NCBI RefSeq assembly: GCF_030272615.1
Contig: NC_081405.1
Location: 605,782,677 to 605,846,676 of the forward strand
DNA length: 64,000 nucleotides
Source: Cryptomeria japonica
Lineage: Eukaryota > Streptophyta > Pinopsida > Cupressales > Cupressaceae
Reading direction: 5' to 3'
The notes below the pieces were generated by a model that saw nothing but the letters and a program-made list of their open reading frames with translations, made no database searches and was not told the DNA's origin. Positions 38,050 to 50,702 of this stretch are shown here, one piece after another. A program made the position numbers and the translations under genes. Each line of letters opens with the position of its first letter. Position 1 is the first letter of the stretch.

Positions 38050-41000
38050 ATGTTGAGCCTGAGCAAGAAATCCTTTCTGGGGAGGACGGCTAAATTAAAA
38101 TATCTACACTCTCTTCCTCGAACGATTTCAGTCGTTTTTTTTTCCAATTCAACTGTAAGTTGCATTACATTCATTTTACACACATAAGGATAATCCGAGA
38201 TAAAGGGAATTGGTTCTAGGGCACTAAACCCTAAATGATTCCAGAGGATTTCCTGTTTTCTTTTGGTAGGCTTGTTTTTCATATTTTTGGAACGATATCA
38301 TTCTGTGATGAATCAAGGAGCCAAAGGAATTATTCACCACTATATATGCCATAATTTTTTTAAGGCTGATTGGCTAATTTTTCGGAGAGATTTAAAAAAA
38401 TTCTATTTTCAAAAAGTTAAAACATATTTTCCTTTCATCGGAGGACAAACATACAGTTAGAAGGGTGCAGTTTCCTTCAGCTCACCGTCAAGGACTGAGG
38501 GGTTTTATTCTGTTAGATTCTCCCCATGCTATCCCCAAAATGCAGGAATTTTTTATGCTTTCCCTGAAATTTGTCCCCGTGTCTCCATGTACACCCGGTC
38601 CTGGAAATGGATCAACGTTGAAAATCAGCTGTAATCTAACTTTATAGTTCAATCACAGATTAACCATTTTCATAAATATCTAAATAAAATTTACTATCAA
38701 TAGGCAATATAGACATTTGTCCACACGAGATCATTCATTCGACTAGAACTCGGAATGACAATCAGCACTAAACAAAATGAATTGCATTGCTATCAACAAT
38801 GATTCATTACGTTCACATGATATTAATGGCGGTGTATATAATACAAAGGATACTTGACCTGAGAAACACGAAACGTTTTCTAGACTGTTTTTAAATGCCC
38901 CGATAATTGTGCAACACACATCAAAATTAAACCTACAAAAGCTCTGAGCCCCCTCTTTCCCTTAAGTAATACATTGTAATGATCATGTTAAACAATCAGG
39001 TGCTATATTCGTTAATGGGATTTCTACATTTCAAATATCTATTAATTGAATATACAACCATGCAGATATATATTTTTTTCTCTTAATCAAACATATAGTT
39101 CAGTTTTCTTTGCTACTTCATCCTTCTATTGAATGTACAATATGCATTGTGCTTTAATTCCACAAGCTTTTAAAAATCTAATCATCAGACAAATACTCAT
39201 TGCTGTCATATGACCTTAAGTTCTTGATTCTTTTGTCACATTGGTTTGCTGCCATGGCTTTAAATTTCTTAGATAAATTACAAGTTTCTGATATATCCTT
39301 CATAAAGGATACATGTGACTATGTAGAAATATCAATCCAACCCCACAAATTTGCTCCTCTGAGAGATTGTGTAGGCATGGGACTTTTTTGACATTGCCTA
39401 CCATATCTGGGTTTGTTCTAGCTGTAATTGCTCCATATTTAGTCATGTAATAATTGGAGTACTTTTTAAGCTAAGGTTGCTGTACCTTTGACACCATAAA
39501 ATGTTTAAATTTTTTTATGGATCATCAATGGCTGCAAAGATCTTGTTCATCTCCCACCAAGGAAGTAGGAAATATGTGTATACATGCCCACTTGCACACA
39601 TGTACACACATACACAAAACATATTTTATTTCTGGAAATGAAACAATGCTGCTTGCTGCTTATAGATAAATAAATTATTTGCCTGCAATTTTTATGGTGG
39701 CGGAGGTGTGATGCTTGTGACTTGATCTGATTTAGGAAGATTCAAAACAGACAGATACAGCTCAAGGTAGAAAAGAATATGATATTGCTATTGTAGGAGG
39801 AGGAATGGTGGGGGCTGCAGTTGGTTGTGGTCTCGGTATGTGTTCAATTGCTTTAAGTTTTGCCTTATAATTCACGTAGCTATTTCCAACAAATGTTTTA
39901 TATGAGATCTAGGTTATAACTGGCCTTTTTATGTATGATTATGCTTTGTCCCTTTTCAAGCAGCATCTTGAGTTGTTTAATAACAGTCACAAATTAAAGT
40001 GAAGGAAAAGAAGAAGCATGCAAAGCAAAAGGAAAAAGCTAAAAACATGGAGTAGGATCATTGTTCTGTATAAATGTGTGTGAGAGGGCTAATGTGTGCA
40101 TGCTTTCAGGTTTCTGTGTGTATGTATAGTATGTCTGTTGGTTGCAAATATTTTAAAACTGCTTCTTTGTCTTTTTGGATCCTTTAGCTTTCCGAGTTGT
40201 TCTTTTCTGTATGATATAATTGATACTTTAATGTAACATACCGAGACACCTTTTCATGCAGGCTTATTGGTTTAATCAACAAATTACATGTTCAACTAAT
40301 TGTTTGATGCTCTTTGAAATTAAAAATAGATAACCCTTTCTTATTGTCTTTTGCAGCAAGCTTGCCCCTGACAAAAGCATTAAAAATAGCTATTATTGAT
40401 AGCAACCCGACCTTAGGAGTGAAGAAAATCTTCCCCAAAGATGACATCCCTGATCCAAGGGTCAGTACAATCACTCCAGCAACAGTTTCCTTTTTTAAAG
40501 GTAAGAGGGCTAGTGCATAATTAAATGACAGATTAGTAGCAGACATGTAGAGAACATATTAAAATAGTCCTCGTAACTACTGTTGTAAGACTGTCTTTTT
40601 CCTTATAGTATTTCACAACCATGCTAGTTTTCTATGAATCATTGAATAGCTCTCAACGCCATAGGCCTTTACCTTCATTGACTACCTCCCAATAAGATAT
40701 TCATTTGCCTTCTACATCCATGATCTTTCCTTGTCCTTTTGCAGCAACCTTCTTCTTATCTGGATCATTTGTTTGTTGTTGATAAATGAGGATAACAAGA
40801 AGCAATTGAAACTAGATAGGAGCAATGTATGACACTCTTTTGATTTTTAATGGTCACTATACAGATATTGGAGCATGGGAGCATGTGCAAGAATGCAGAC
40901 ATGCACCATTTGATAAAATGCAGGTGCTGATCTCTTTCCTTGGTGTATGTTATCTCCAATTTGTGGAGCTGATGATGCTATTTGAGAATTTGAACATTTT

Positions 41001-43914
41001 GACTGTGTCTTTTATAGGCTGCTTAACATTTCTTCCAAAACACTTCCTTAATGATTTAAAAATTTTTATTGTTATTTTTCTGTAAAATTGTGTGGTCTGG
41101 TTCTGGGGAGTGAGAAAATTTTGTGGCATTCCTGTTGTGCTCATCTTGCATGCCGGTCTTCTCAGGGCATTTGACTGTCACTGTATTTTTTTTTATTACA
41201 CTTGAAAATTTTCTTGCTGCCTTTTCACAAATGTATGTCTTTTTTGTCTAAGAACAAAATCCATAAATACTCCACAAAAAATATAACTATCTTTTTCAGT
41301 ACGTTTATACTTCTGCTAATCAATTAGTATTATTAAAAGCACTTTGGGGAAGATCACCTGAATTTACCTTTATACTGTGATCTGAGAAATATACTATAAA
41401 TTTATCTGTTTTCTTGAATAGATGGAAATTCAACTTTCTTAAAATCTCTAAAAGCCAGTGATTGCTTAATTCTACGAAACTGTTCTGCTATGTGCTTATT
41501 ATGCAGTTTCGTTAGTTTGTAGTTCTAAGTTTAGTTCTCTTTCAGTTTTTTCTTTGTTAGATTTTAGTGGCATAATTCAGTTTAATGTAGTTTATTGCGT
41601 AATTTGTAATATGTAACTCTTTTCTAAAGTCCTTTGTATTTATGCAAGGCCATGTGCTTCACAGGACTATATATATTATATAACACTAAAAGTGCAGTCT
41701 GTCTTTCTTATAGGAAATAAATTGTGAATTCATTCTCACTTTTACTTATTGAGAATGCTGAAGTATCATGTACAACAACAACAAACAAAAACATATATCC
41801 TTTCTTATTATCATGATCATCTAATAGTCCGCCTCCTTTTTATCCAACCCATCTAAATAAGAAAGTTTATGGTGAGCACCCACTGTAATGAGTTGGGAAC
41901 ACTGAAGCTCACCTCACCTGCCAACACATACATGAATGCATTCCAAGTGTTCAGAATAGCTTGCTTAAGCACAGCTTCTGTCTCCATTCTAAAAGCCAAA
42001 TTCATTTTTGAGAGTCCTTTTAGTGGTTTCATTTTCTACTAAGCTGTTAATAAAAGAGTTTTTTACTGTTTTCTACATTTTAAAATCTGTATCTTACATC
42101 TACTCCAATTACATTGGTGATTGACAATATTGCAACTATTATTTTCTACTAGAAGAAATTTAAGGGATTCTGTAAATACACTTCTATGCATACTTAACGT
42201 GCCTGACCATTGTGGCTTGGAAGTTTGCCTATTGGCATAACCATTGCACCTTTACATTGTGCAATTGCTTGTTATTATATTGTGGGTTCCACATATGGAT
42301 CTATGAGTTTGGTATCTATCATTGAAGAAAACACTGGCACAAACAAAATATTTTTGATTTGTTGCAAGGCCTTTTAAATGGTTTGAAAATGGGAAAACCT
42401 CTATTCCATGTTCAAATTAGGAAACAAAATATCCAAAATATTCAGACTAGAGTTGCAAGGAAATGGCTACAATATCTGATATAGATATAGATATAGGGTA
42501 CAAATGACAAAATTTTAGAACTCCCTAATATAGATATGGTTAGATAAGGCATTTATAAAAATATATAAATTTATCTTGATATTTATATATTGAAAGGCAT
42601 GTGACTTAAAGTTAAATTTTTTTAAATATATTGTTTTTTCTTTTAATTTTATTTTATAATATTTTTTTAAAGCTATATGTATGTAGGTATGTTTATACAT
42701 GCATATGCATATATGATATACAATATACATATATACACATATACATGTAAATATATAGACACACACATGCACACACACATGTATGTGTGTGTGGATAGAT
42801 TGATATTTCAATTTTTGAATCTTTGGATGACCCTAAATTGGATATGGCTCAAAACAACATGATACCATATATGGACATGTCATGGGCGACTAGGATATGG
42901 GTTCATATATGTGTATGGTATTTATGTTGTATTGGGGTATATCATATTTATATCTGTATCCAATATGTGGATAAATGTATCTGGGCAGGGGAGGGGAAGA
43001 GTCTTGCAACCATGATTTGGACCTGTCAATGGCTTCTTACGTTTTAGCATTGCATATTTTATATCGCACCTCACAAAATCTTTCCAGGGGTATTTCCCTT
43101 CCATGCTTTTAGGATTCATTTCATCGCTAATATGTTGTCTAGGATTCTCAAATCCTTCAAGCTCAATCTTCCCATGTTTCTTGGTGTTTTACATATACTT
43201 TTGTTTCATTTCATGTCTCTTTTTACTCCCTTCCTTCTGGCAAGTTTTTTACATTCTCATGCATTTGATTAAAGTAAAGATAAACACACATCCAATCCGA
43301 GGATAAATACATATGTTGGAGGAGAAGAGATTTGACAAATGTGGAATCTCCTTGCCAAGGATAACAAGTGACCCTCCCATTTCTCAATTTTCCTAATAAT
43401 GTTTTCGACAGCACATCTTCATATGTCTTTGAAAGAGGGCCCAGGAGTGAATTGGATCCCCGAATATATCACAATTCTTTTGTGTCAATGCCAATGCAAA
43501 TACACATTTCACTTGAATGTTTCATTTTTCTCAGGACTTGTTAATACTTAATAAGCTTCATTACATTTTATCTGAACTTGGAAGATTTCTGTTTTCAACT
43601 TTAGGAGAAATTCTAAGGCATTTCCACCTTTTTCCTAAGTGGTTTATGTAGTTGTTGTAGGTATGGGACTACACTGGTTGGGGTTACACACGATATAATG
43701 CTAGAGATGTAGGAAAGCAAGTTTTGGGGTAAATATGCTCATTGTTTTGTGAATTTCAATCATTTTTGTATTTTTTGCTTTGTTAAGTGAAACATTAAGA
43801 TACTCTGATTTTGCAATCATATGTAATCTGATTTTGCAATCATATGAATTTGTTTTTTGCAGATATGTGGTGGAGAACAAAGTACTACACAATGCACTTC
43901 TGTTATGTCTACAG
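38050..43914 (+). CDS. COQ6: Ubiquinone biosynthesis monooxygenase COQ6, first six exons (gene continues beyond the window)
   Basis: COQ6 is the mitochondrial FAD-dependent monooxygenase that hydroxylates the ring of the coenzyme Q precursor, acting at the matrix face of the inner membrane in the COQ complex. Exons: 38050-38154, 39736-39835, 40357-40500, 40865-40923, 43661-43728, 43863-43914; all junctions GT-AG, total 528 nt, 176 codons. Exon 1 encodes a basic, serine-rich start (MLSLSKKSFLGRTAKLKYLH) fit for a mitochondrial presequence. Exon 2 carries the FAD-binding YDIAIVGGGMVGAAVG. Exon 3 has LKIAIIDSNPTLG and PDPRVSTITPATVSFF. Exons 4-6 have DIGAWEHVQECRHAPF, VWDYTGWGYTRYNARDV and YVVENKVLHNALL. 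These are in the order and spacing of plant COQ6 (about 500 residues). The remaining two thirds, including the second FAD motif (GADG type), were not found up to 64,000. No stop or shift in what is here. Choice of start rests on presequence and splice fit. Confidence 0.92.
42478..42800. repeat. Simple repeats in COQ6 intron 4
   Basis: A (GATATA)n run at 42,478-42,496, then TATA- and CA/TG-type runs (acacacatgcacacacacatg) at about 42,700-42,795, partly self-complementary. Intron 4 spans 40,924-43,660 and has no transposon I recognise. Confidence 0.8.
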
Positions 43915-44203
43915 GTTTGAATTTTCTTTCAATGAAGTTAATTCATCATACATTTATTATTTCATGGTAGGGTTGTCATATCACTATTTAGAATTAGGAA
44001 TGTGATTATGTGCAAAAATCATACATTGGAGATATATATATTTTTAATAGAGGTAAACAGTTAGAAGTACGATCAAACTCAAAAGTTGTTGACCAATACT
44101 ATTTAGGAGCAGTTAAATGAAATTTCAATAGAAAAATGGTTTAGGTTTTTAATAGATCTGCAATCTCTCAATGTGAGATAAGTATACAATTTTCCATGAA
44201 TAA

Positions 44204-44208
44204 ATGCT
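44204..44208. repeat. Target duplication ATGCT, left
   Basis: ATGCT here and at 50,698-50,702 flank the copia element in COQ6 intron 6. Confidence 0.9.
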
Positions 44209-44390
44209 CGTGAAAATCAGATTCACTAGTAAAATACTTCATTCACATTAACTGAAGAAAAAATACAATATCTATAAGTTACACAAATAATGTAGGTATT
44301 TAATGTCACCTACTACCTACAATTGTAGACATTAATGAAGTCTAACAATCTAAGTTGACCATTAACAATATAAGGAATTATTATTCTAAC
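44209..44390 (-). repeat. 3' LTR of the intron copia element
   Basis: Matches 50,515-50,697 over its whole length, for example attcacattaactgaagaaa and tcacctactacctacaa. Only about 182 bp, short for a copia LTR. Confidence 0.93.
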
Positions 44391-45620
44391 CTCCTCCCTT
44401 AATGGTCAATCTATCAAAAACACCAAGTTGCCCCTTGAATTTTACAAACTTATCCGGGCTCAGAGACTTGGTGAGAATATCCGCAGTCTGATCCGCTGTC
44501 AGAACATACTGCAACTGAATTGATCCGTCTTCTACCAGCTTGCGGATGTAATGACAATAAAGCTCGACATGCTTGGTACGTTCGTGGAAGACTGTCTTTT
44601 TGGCCAGTTTGAGCACTCTTTGATTATCAGGATACAAGGGAGAAGGACCTGCTTGCGGCATCTGCATGTCAGAAAGCATCCTTCGAAGCCAAACCGCCTC
44701 ACATGCAGCCTTGACTGTTCCCCGGTATTCAGCTTCGGTCGAGGAAAGAGCCACGACCTGTTGCTTCTTGCTGATCCAAGTGACGACACCAGTACCCAAA
44801 TTGAATACGTACCTAGAAGTGGATTTTCTGTCATCCACTGATCCTGCCCAATCTGAGTCAGTATAACCAATCAGCTTTGGATCATTACCCCTGCTATATA
44901 GAATGCCATAGTCGAAAGTGCCTTTCACATATCGCAGTATTCGCTTCGCTGCAATCCAATGATCAGCTTTTGGGGCTGTCATGAAGCGAGAAATGTAGCT
45001 GACAGCAAAACAAATGTCAGGTCTAGTGGCAGCGAGGTAGATGAGGCTGCCTACTAGTTGCTTGAATTTGGTTTCATCTATTGCAGGTGAATCAGACTTG
45101 GCTGCTAACTTAAGCCCTTTCTCCATTGGCGTGGAAGCAGGTTTACAATCCTGCTTTCGAAACTTCTCAAGCAAATTGTGGGCATACTTGGACTGTGAAA
45201 TAAAGATACTGTCATCAGTCTGCCACACTTCGACACCTAAGCAATAATGGAGAAGCCCCAAATCTGTCATGTCAAAAGCTTGGCACAAGTCCCGTTTGAT
45301 GGCTGTAATCAAATGTGCTGAATTGCCAGTAATGATCAAGTCATCCACGTAGACAACAAGAAAAAGGATATCATCACTGGAGTTTGACACACAGATTAGT
45401 GTCAGAGGGACTGCGCTGAAGACCATGTTCAACCAAATACTGATCAATCTTGAAATACCAAGCCCGAGGGGCTTGCTTCAGGCCATATAGGGCTTTTACC
45501 AATCTGCAAACTTGATGTTCCTTACCAGGAACCTTGAAGCCAGGAGGTTGAGTCATATAAACTTCTTCTTGCAACTCACCATTGAGAAATGCGCCTTAAC
45601 GTCCATCTGGTGAAGTTTCC

Positions 45621-46763
45621 ATCCAAACCAAAGATCGGAAAATCGCCTTGGACTCGCCAAACTTGGCGAGTTCGAGTACGAGACATGCCCCCCGAGTCTG
45701 GTGAGCTCGGACTCAGACTTGTCCGAGTCTAGAGGGTGAACTCGCCAGACTCGCCGAGTTGGTGATTTTGGCATAAACTCACCAAACTTGGCGAGTCCCG
45801 TGCTTGGGACTCAGCCGGCGGCAAGGCCCAAAAAAGGCCAAAAAAAATGCATTTTAAAAAGTTTTTTTAAATGAATAATCTCGTCTTTGTTCACTACAAC
45901 CTCCGCTTGAGAATGAGAAAAAATAGGGTTACAACATGTCAGCCAATAGAAAAATAACGCCTGATGCCTTTACTAAATAATAAAAGTCTTTTTGGCCTTG
46001 CAGGGCGCTGCCCCTCAACCCCGCCTTGTATTGACCCCGCAAGGGGCGATGCCCCTTGACCCCACCTTGGGGGCGCTGCCCCCAAACCCCGTTGAAAAAC
46101 ATGGGGGGAAACTGCGTCGATAGAAGTAGGGAAAATTTAACCTCCGAGTCTGACATTGATTGGATCGACCAGGTAGATATCGGCGTTGAGGCTGTAGCCA
46201 TGGCAGAAGAGGAGCAGAGACAAGAGATACTGATAGTGACATAGATGTACCTGATGTTGGTGAGCATGGCATGGTGTCACAGGGAGTGACTATGGCTGCC
46301 AAATCATCCAGGACCTACCTTAAACGCCTTTGCAGGGGGCTAGGGCGAGAGGGTGCATGCTCCTCTGAGCCATAGGTTTGTAGTTGTATTTACCTTTGGT
46401 ATTTGTGTGGAACATTTGATGACATGGTTTTTTTATTCCATGAGTTTTGTAATATTGTATACATTTGACAATATTTATATATTTATGTTTGTTATTTCCT
46501 TCAGCTACAATTTGTGTTTATGCTTATGTGATTGATGTATACTTGTGTATGTAATCAAATGAGCCGAGTTTGATGATGCTATTGTGTCTTTAAGGTGTAT
46601 TCAATAAAGGGTGCATGAAACAAGTTTTAAATCTTTAAAAATCTCTAAATTTTTTGAGTTTTTCACTTAACCGAGTCCAGCCGAGTCTAAAGCCAAGTCT
46701 GACTCCGAGTCTCGAGTCCGATTCGGCCTTGTCGAGTCCGAGTCCCGTTTCTTTGATCCAAAC
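45621..46763. repeat. 8-bp target duplication ATCCAAAC around the hAT element
   Basis: ATCCAAAC occurs at 45,621-45,628 and 46,756-46,763, directly outside the hAT ends. Eight bases is the hAT signature. Confidence 0.9.
45629..46755 (+). mobile_element. Non-autonomous hAT transposon, 1,127 bp, nested in copia
   Basis: The element starts CAAAGATCGG and ends CGTTTCTTTG, so the terminal inverted repeats share CAAAGA. Both subterminal regions are packed with gactcg and cgagtc strings in both directions, probable transposase binding sites. The middle has a C/G-rich block (46,003-46,095) with self-complementary ggggcgctgcccc-type strings. A degenerate reading frame at 46,130-46,373 (ESDIDWIDQVDIGVEAVAM; then in another frame RTYLKRLCRGLGREGACSSE and a stop) may be the C-terminal tail of the transposase, so this is probably an internal-deletion derivative of a full hAT element. 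It cannot make transposase. Confidence 0.85.
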
Positions 46764-49700
46764 TAAGTTGCAATTGCGAGAAGAAGACGAATGGTACTCA
46801 TCTTGGCAGTAGGAGCAAAAGTCTCCTTGTAGTCAATGCTCTCCCGCTGTGTAAAACCGCGAGCAACCAATCTGGCCTTCGACTTATCCAAAGTACCATC
46901 TGCATGATACTTGACTTTGTAATCCCATTTGCAGCTGATAGGTTTCTTCCCAGGAGGCAAATCAGAAAGAACCCAAGTGTTATTTTTCAGAAGACTATGG
47001 AATTCCGTCACCATAGCCTTTTCTCAATCAGGAATGCCTTTAGCCTTGGAATATGTTTGGAGCTCATGGATGTTGGCCATAAGGGCAAAGTTGACTGTAT
47101 TTTGCTGCTTTCTCTTGCGTTGAACTGATCTATCCTCAAGAAGCTCATCATCACGAAGATCTCCTATTGTCTTGGCCCACTATTTAGGGCGGAGGGTAGA
47201 AGTACCAACATTTGGCATTGGAGGAACAACATCCCTTAGAGTTTCCGGAACAAAGTCATCTGGATGTGAATCCTGTGAAAAATCAGATGGTGTTGGATCT
47301 GTAGATTTCTCATCTTCAGAGTCAGAATGCTCTGAAGCCCTCCCATCATGGGAACCAAGAGGAAGACGAACACTAACATCAGGAGTCGCAAGACTAGGAG
47401 TAGTAGAAGGCGTAAATGGACCAGTAGTCTCATCAACCACAACATCATGACTGAAAATGAGATGATCCGTCTCCACATCAATCAACCTGTAGGCCTTGTG
47501 GTTGTCGTTGTAAACTGGTAAACATAAGTGTTTGGCTCTTTGAATCCAGCTTAGCATGCTTAGCGTTTGGAATCCATACATGAGCGGTAGAACCAAAGAC
47601 TTTCAAATGACCAACTTTAGGCTTGCGTCTTGACCAGGGTTCTTCAGGAGTCATTTTCTTAACGACATGTGTAGGTGACCGATTCAGGAGATATATTGCA
47701 ATGTAAAATGCTCCAGCCCAATATTTCTTAGGAACATTGCAATGCTCTATCATAGAATGAGCCATTTCAGTAATGGTGCGATTCCTACGTTCAACAACAC
47801 CATTCTGCTGAGGGGTGTATGGTGTGGTGAGTTGGCGCTTAATGCCATGTGTAGCACAAAATGCAGAGAAGTCATTGGAACAGAACTCCCCCCCATTATC
47901 TGACCTTAGAGTGACAATTTGAGAACTAGATTCTTTCTCAGCTAAGGCCTTAAACTGCTGAAATGTATTGAACACATCTGATTTGTTTTTCAGAAAATAC
48001 ACCCACATTTTCCTATTGAAATCATCAACACATAATAAGTACTTGCAACCAGTAATAGATGGAGTGTTCATTGGCCCACATACATCAGCGTGAACCAATT
48101 GAAGGACCTTGGAGGATCGCCAAGAATCACCATCCGAGAATGGTGTTTGATGCTGCTTCCCAGCTTGATAGGCTGCACAAACTCCATGATTTTTAGGTTA
48201 GATCTCAGGTAAACCAGCAACCAAACTCTCCCGATATAACTAAGAGAGATAGTGCATGTTTAAGTGCCCATAACGTTGATGCCAAAGTGTTCTGATGGAT
48301 GTACTCCGAGCAACCAAAGCGTGTTCCTGAGAATCACCGGAATCAACAAGTCTATATAAACCATGATCCTCGAGTCCCATAGCGATTGTAGTACAAGTCT
48401 CCCTATCAACAATGTTGCAGATGGACAAATTGAAGACAACATCTAATTGAGGAGAATGCCTCATGATCTGACTGATGGAGAGGAGATTATGTTCCATGCT
48501 TGGAACATAGTAGACATCAAGAAAATTTAAATTTCTACCTCCTGAGCGAATTTGGATAGTGCCCTTACCAGCAACTGTGTACTCTTCGCCTCCAAAGACG
48601 ACTGAATCTAAGAATGGTTCAAATTTCGTGAACCAATCCCGACGATGAGTAAAATGCTGCGAAGCCCCTGAATCAATATACCAGGCAGAAGAGTGTACTG
48701 GATCTGTTGTTCTCTTGGTCATAAAAGCATAGAAAGCAGATTCTTTCTGCTCAGAGTGTTCGACGACATTTGCTTTCTGTTGAGACCCTCCTTGCTTCTT
48801 CTGTTCAGAAGCCAAACGAATTCGACACTCGGCCTTCATGTGACCAAACTTATGACAATAATTGCACTGAACGTTCTTCTTCTTCTTGCTGTCTAGAGAA
48901 GAACCAGAGCCTTTCAGCTGAGAAGATTGAACCTTCCCTTTGTCCTTAGCAGAATATTTGGTAGAGAATGCTTGCTCGGTGGAGGTGGAACTAATACTAC
49001 TTCCAAACTGCTGGCGCCATTGATCTTGTTGTAAAAGCTTGTTACAAAGATCGGAAAACTTCAAATCGACGTCAGTGGAAGTGATATTGAATGTTTCGAT
49101 GAAATGCTCATAAGATTTGGGCAAACTCTTCAGAGTGATGACGACCATGTCCTCTTCCTCCATTGTGCGACCAATCGCCTCAAGTTGGTCACGGATGTCC
49201 TTGATCTTTGTCAAGTGATCCTCCAAAGGTGTCCTTTCGTCCATAATAATTGAAAAGAGCATGTTCTTCAGAAAGAATGCTCGACTCTTGTCAGAGGTTT
49301 CATGGAGACTCATCAAATGATCCCATATCTCCTTTGCTGTTTTGCCGGATGGTACTTGAGGTAGTTGCTTATCGGTGACAGAGAGTTTGATGAACATGAC
49401 TGCTTCCCGATTGCGCTCATCCCATTTGTCCTGATCTTTTTCGGTAGTGGTTGGACGTTGAGACGTGCCCAAAACAATTGCATCAAGACATTGGTACTAA
49501 AAAATGGTTAGCATATGTTGTTTCCAAGTGTTGTAGTTGCGGCCGTTGAACTTCTGGCTACTTTCGAGCATTATATTCGTCAGAGATGCCATCATGCACC
49601 TCGAGGTTGAACTGGTGAAGGCACGAATACCAGTAGATGAAAATAGAGGGTTTTTAAAGAATTCTGCAAGTTAGTTTCTTGAACAAAAACTGAAACACTA

Positions 49701-50499
49701 GCACAGTTTTCGAGGTAAATTTTTTTCGAAGCCCCAAAAAAATCTGATGAAGACCCAGAAGAGCACTCAAAAAACCCACAAGGAATTTGTAATTATAATT
49801 ATTTTTCGATTGAAGGGTCAAATCTGTGGGGCTAAGAAACCAAGGCACAAAAAAATGATGCACCCAGAAAAATCCGATGACAACCCAGTTGAGATTTCGA
49901 AAAACCCACAAAGATTCTGCAACTGAATTTTTTTTTCGACTTGAAACAGAGGGTCAAAACCCTAGCCGAAAATGCAGAAACCCTAAGCGAAAAAAATTGC
50001 CGACCCAGTAAATTTTAACAGCGACCCAAAAAATACTATTGGCCGCCAAACATAAATTGGGGGTATTTGAAACCCTAGTCGGTGGAAATAAGACAGCCGC
50101 AAAATAAACAGCCGAAAAAATCGTGGGACAGATAAATCGCGGCACCGCCCAGAAATAAAAGGTCTGCAGAAAAATCGCGATTTTTCAAGTCGCGAAAATC
50201 TCAGAAAAAACGAAGTTGCACGTCGAAAAAAGAGCAGGTCACGAAAATAAATTTCCGAGATTTAGCCGAAAAAATAGTCGCGATTTTAAAGTTTTTTTGT
50301 CGCGATTTTAAACACGCGAGAAGATCTACGGGCGCGATTTTTCAGACCAGAAACGGCCTTGTGTAGGGCAAAAATGCCCTCGAGAAGACCCACGAAAATA
50401 AACACGACATAGGAGCCTGGCACAGAAAACCCTAGACGGGTTTTAGGAAAATTTCGAAAATATTATATAACACAGAATTTTCGAAAAAATTCCTTTACC

Positions 50500-50514
50500 C
50501 TAGCTCTGATACCA
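50500..50514 (-). other. Primer binding site of the intron copia element
   Basis: On the - strand TGGTATCAGAGCTAG, directly inside the 5' LTR; initiator-Met tRNA type. Confidence 0.9.
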
Positions 50515-50697
50515 TGTGAAAATCAGATTCACTGGTAAAATATTTCATTCACATTAACTGAAGAAAAATTACAATATATATAAGTTACAGAAATACTGTA
50601 GGTATTTAATGTCACCTACTACCTACAACTGTAGACATTAATGAAGTCTAACAACCTGAGTTGACCATTAACAATATAAGGAATTATTATTCTAACA
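50515..50697 (-). repeat. 5' LTR of the intron copia element
   Basis: TG...CA ends on either strand, followed by ATGCT at 50,698-50,702. Pairs with 44,209-44,390. Confidence 0.93.
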
Positions 50698-50702
50698 ATG
50701 CT

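Larger units (their letters stand above)
44386..49600 (-). pseudogene. Copia gag-pol fossil
   Basis: Gag lies at about 49,600-48,700, with TAKEIWDHLMSLHETSDKS and the zinc knuckle CNYCHKFGHMKAEC. Protease: WYIDSGASQHFTHRRDWF near 48,680. Pre-integrase: LWHQRYGHLNMHYLS near 48,250. Integrase, 48,098-47,478: HADVCGPMNTPS, TLRSDNGGEFCS, TTPYTPQQNGVVERRNR. RT starts near 47,014 (NNTWVLSDLPPGKKPI) and resumes past the hAT insertion with [19 protein letters not shown] near 45,490 and LFLVVYVDDLIITGN near 45,350. RNase H (DWAGSVDDRKSTSR near 44,840) runs to the end. The YVDD catalytic box is present. The frame is broken in several places. Confidence 0.93.
44209..50697 (-). mobile_element. Near-complete Ty1/copia element in COQ6 intron 6
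   Basis: LTRs lie at 44,209-44,390 (3' LTR) and 50,515-50,697 (5' LTR), with target duplication ATGCT on both sides. The primer site TGGTATCAGAGCTAGG (- strand) abuts the 5' LTR and a purine tract abuts the 3' LTR. On the - strand in order: gag with zinc knuckle, protease, integrase, reverse transcriptase, RNase H. The LTRs differ at about ten of 182 aligned positions by my count, some 5%, which at slow gymnosperm substitution rates means an insertion tens of millions of years old (inference). It is a fossil: a hAT element splits the RT region and there are several other breaks. It is antisense to COQ6. Confidence 0.95.

Noticed and set aside
47172-47450. + strand frame of 92 codons
   Set aside because: Antisense shadow of the copia gag-pol region.
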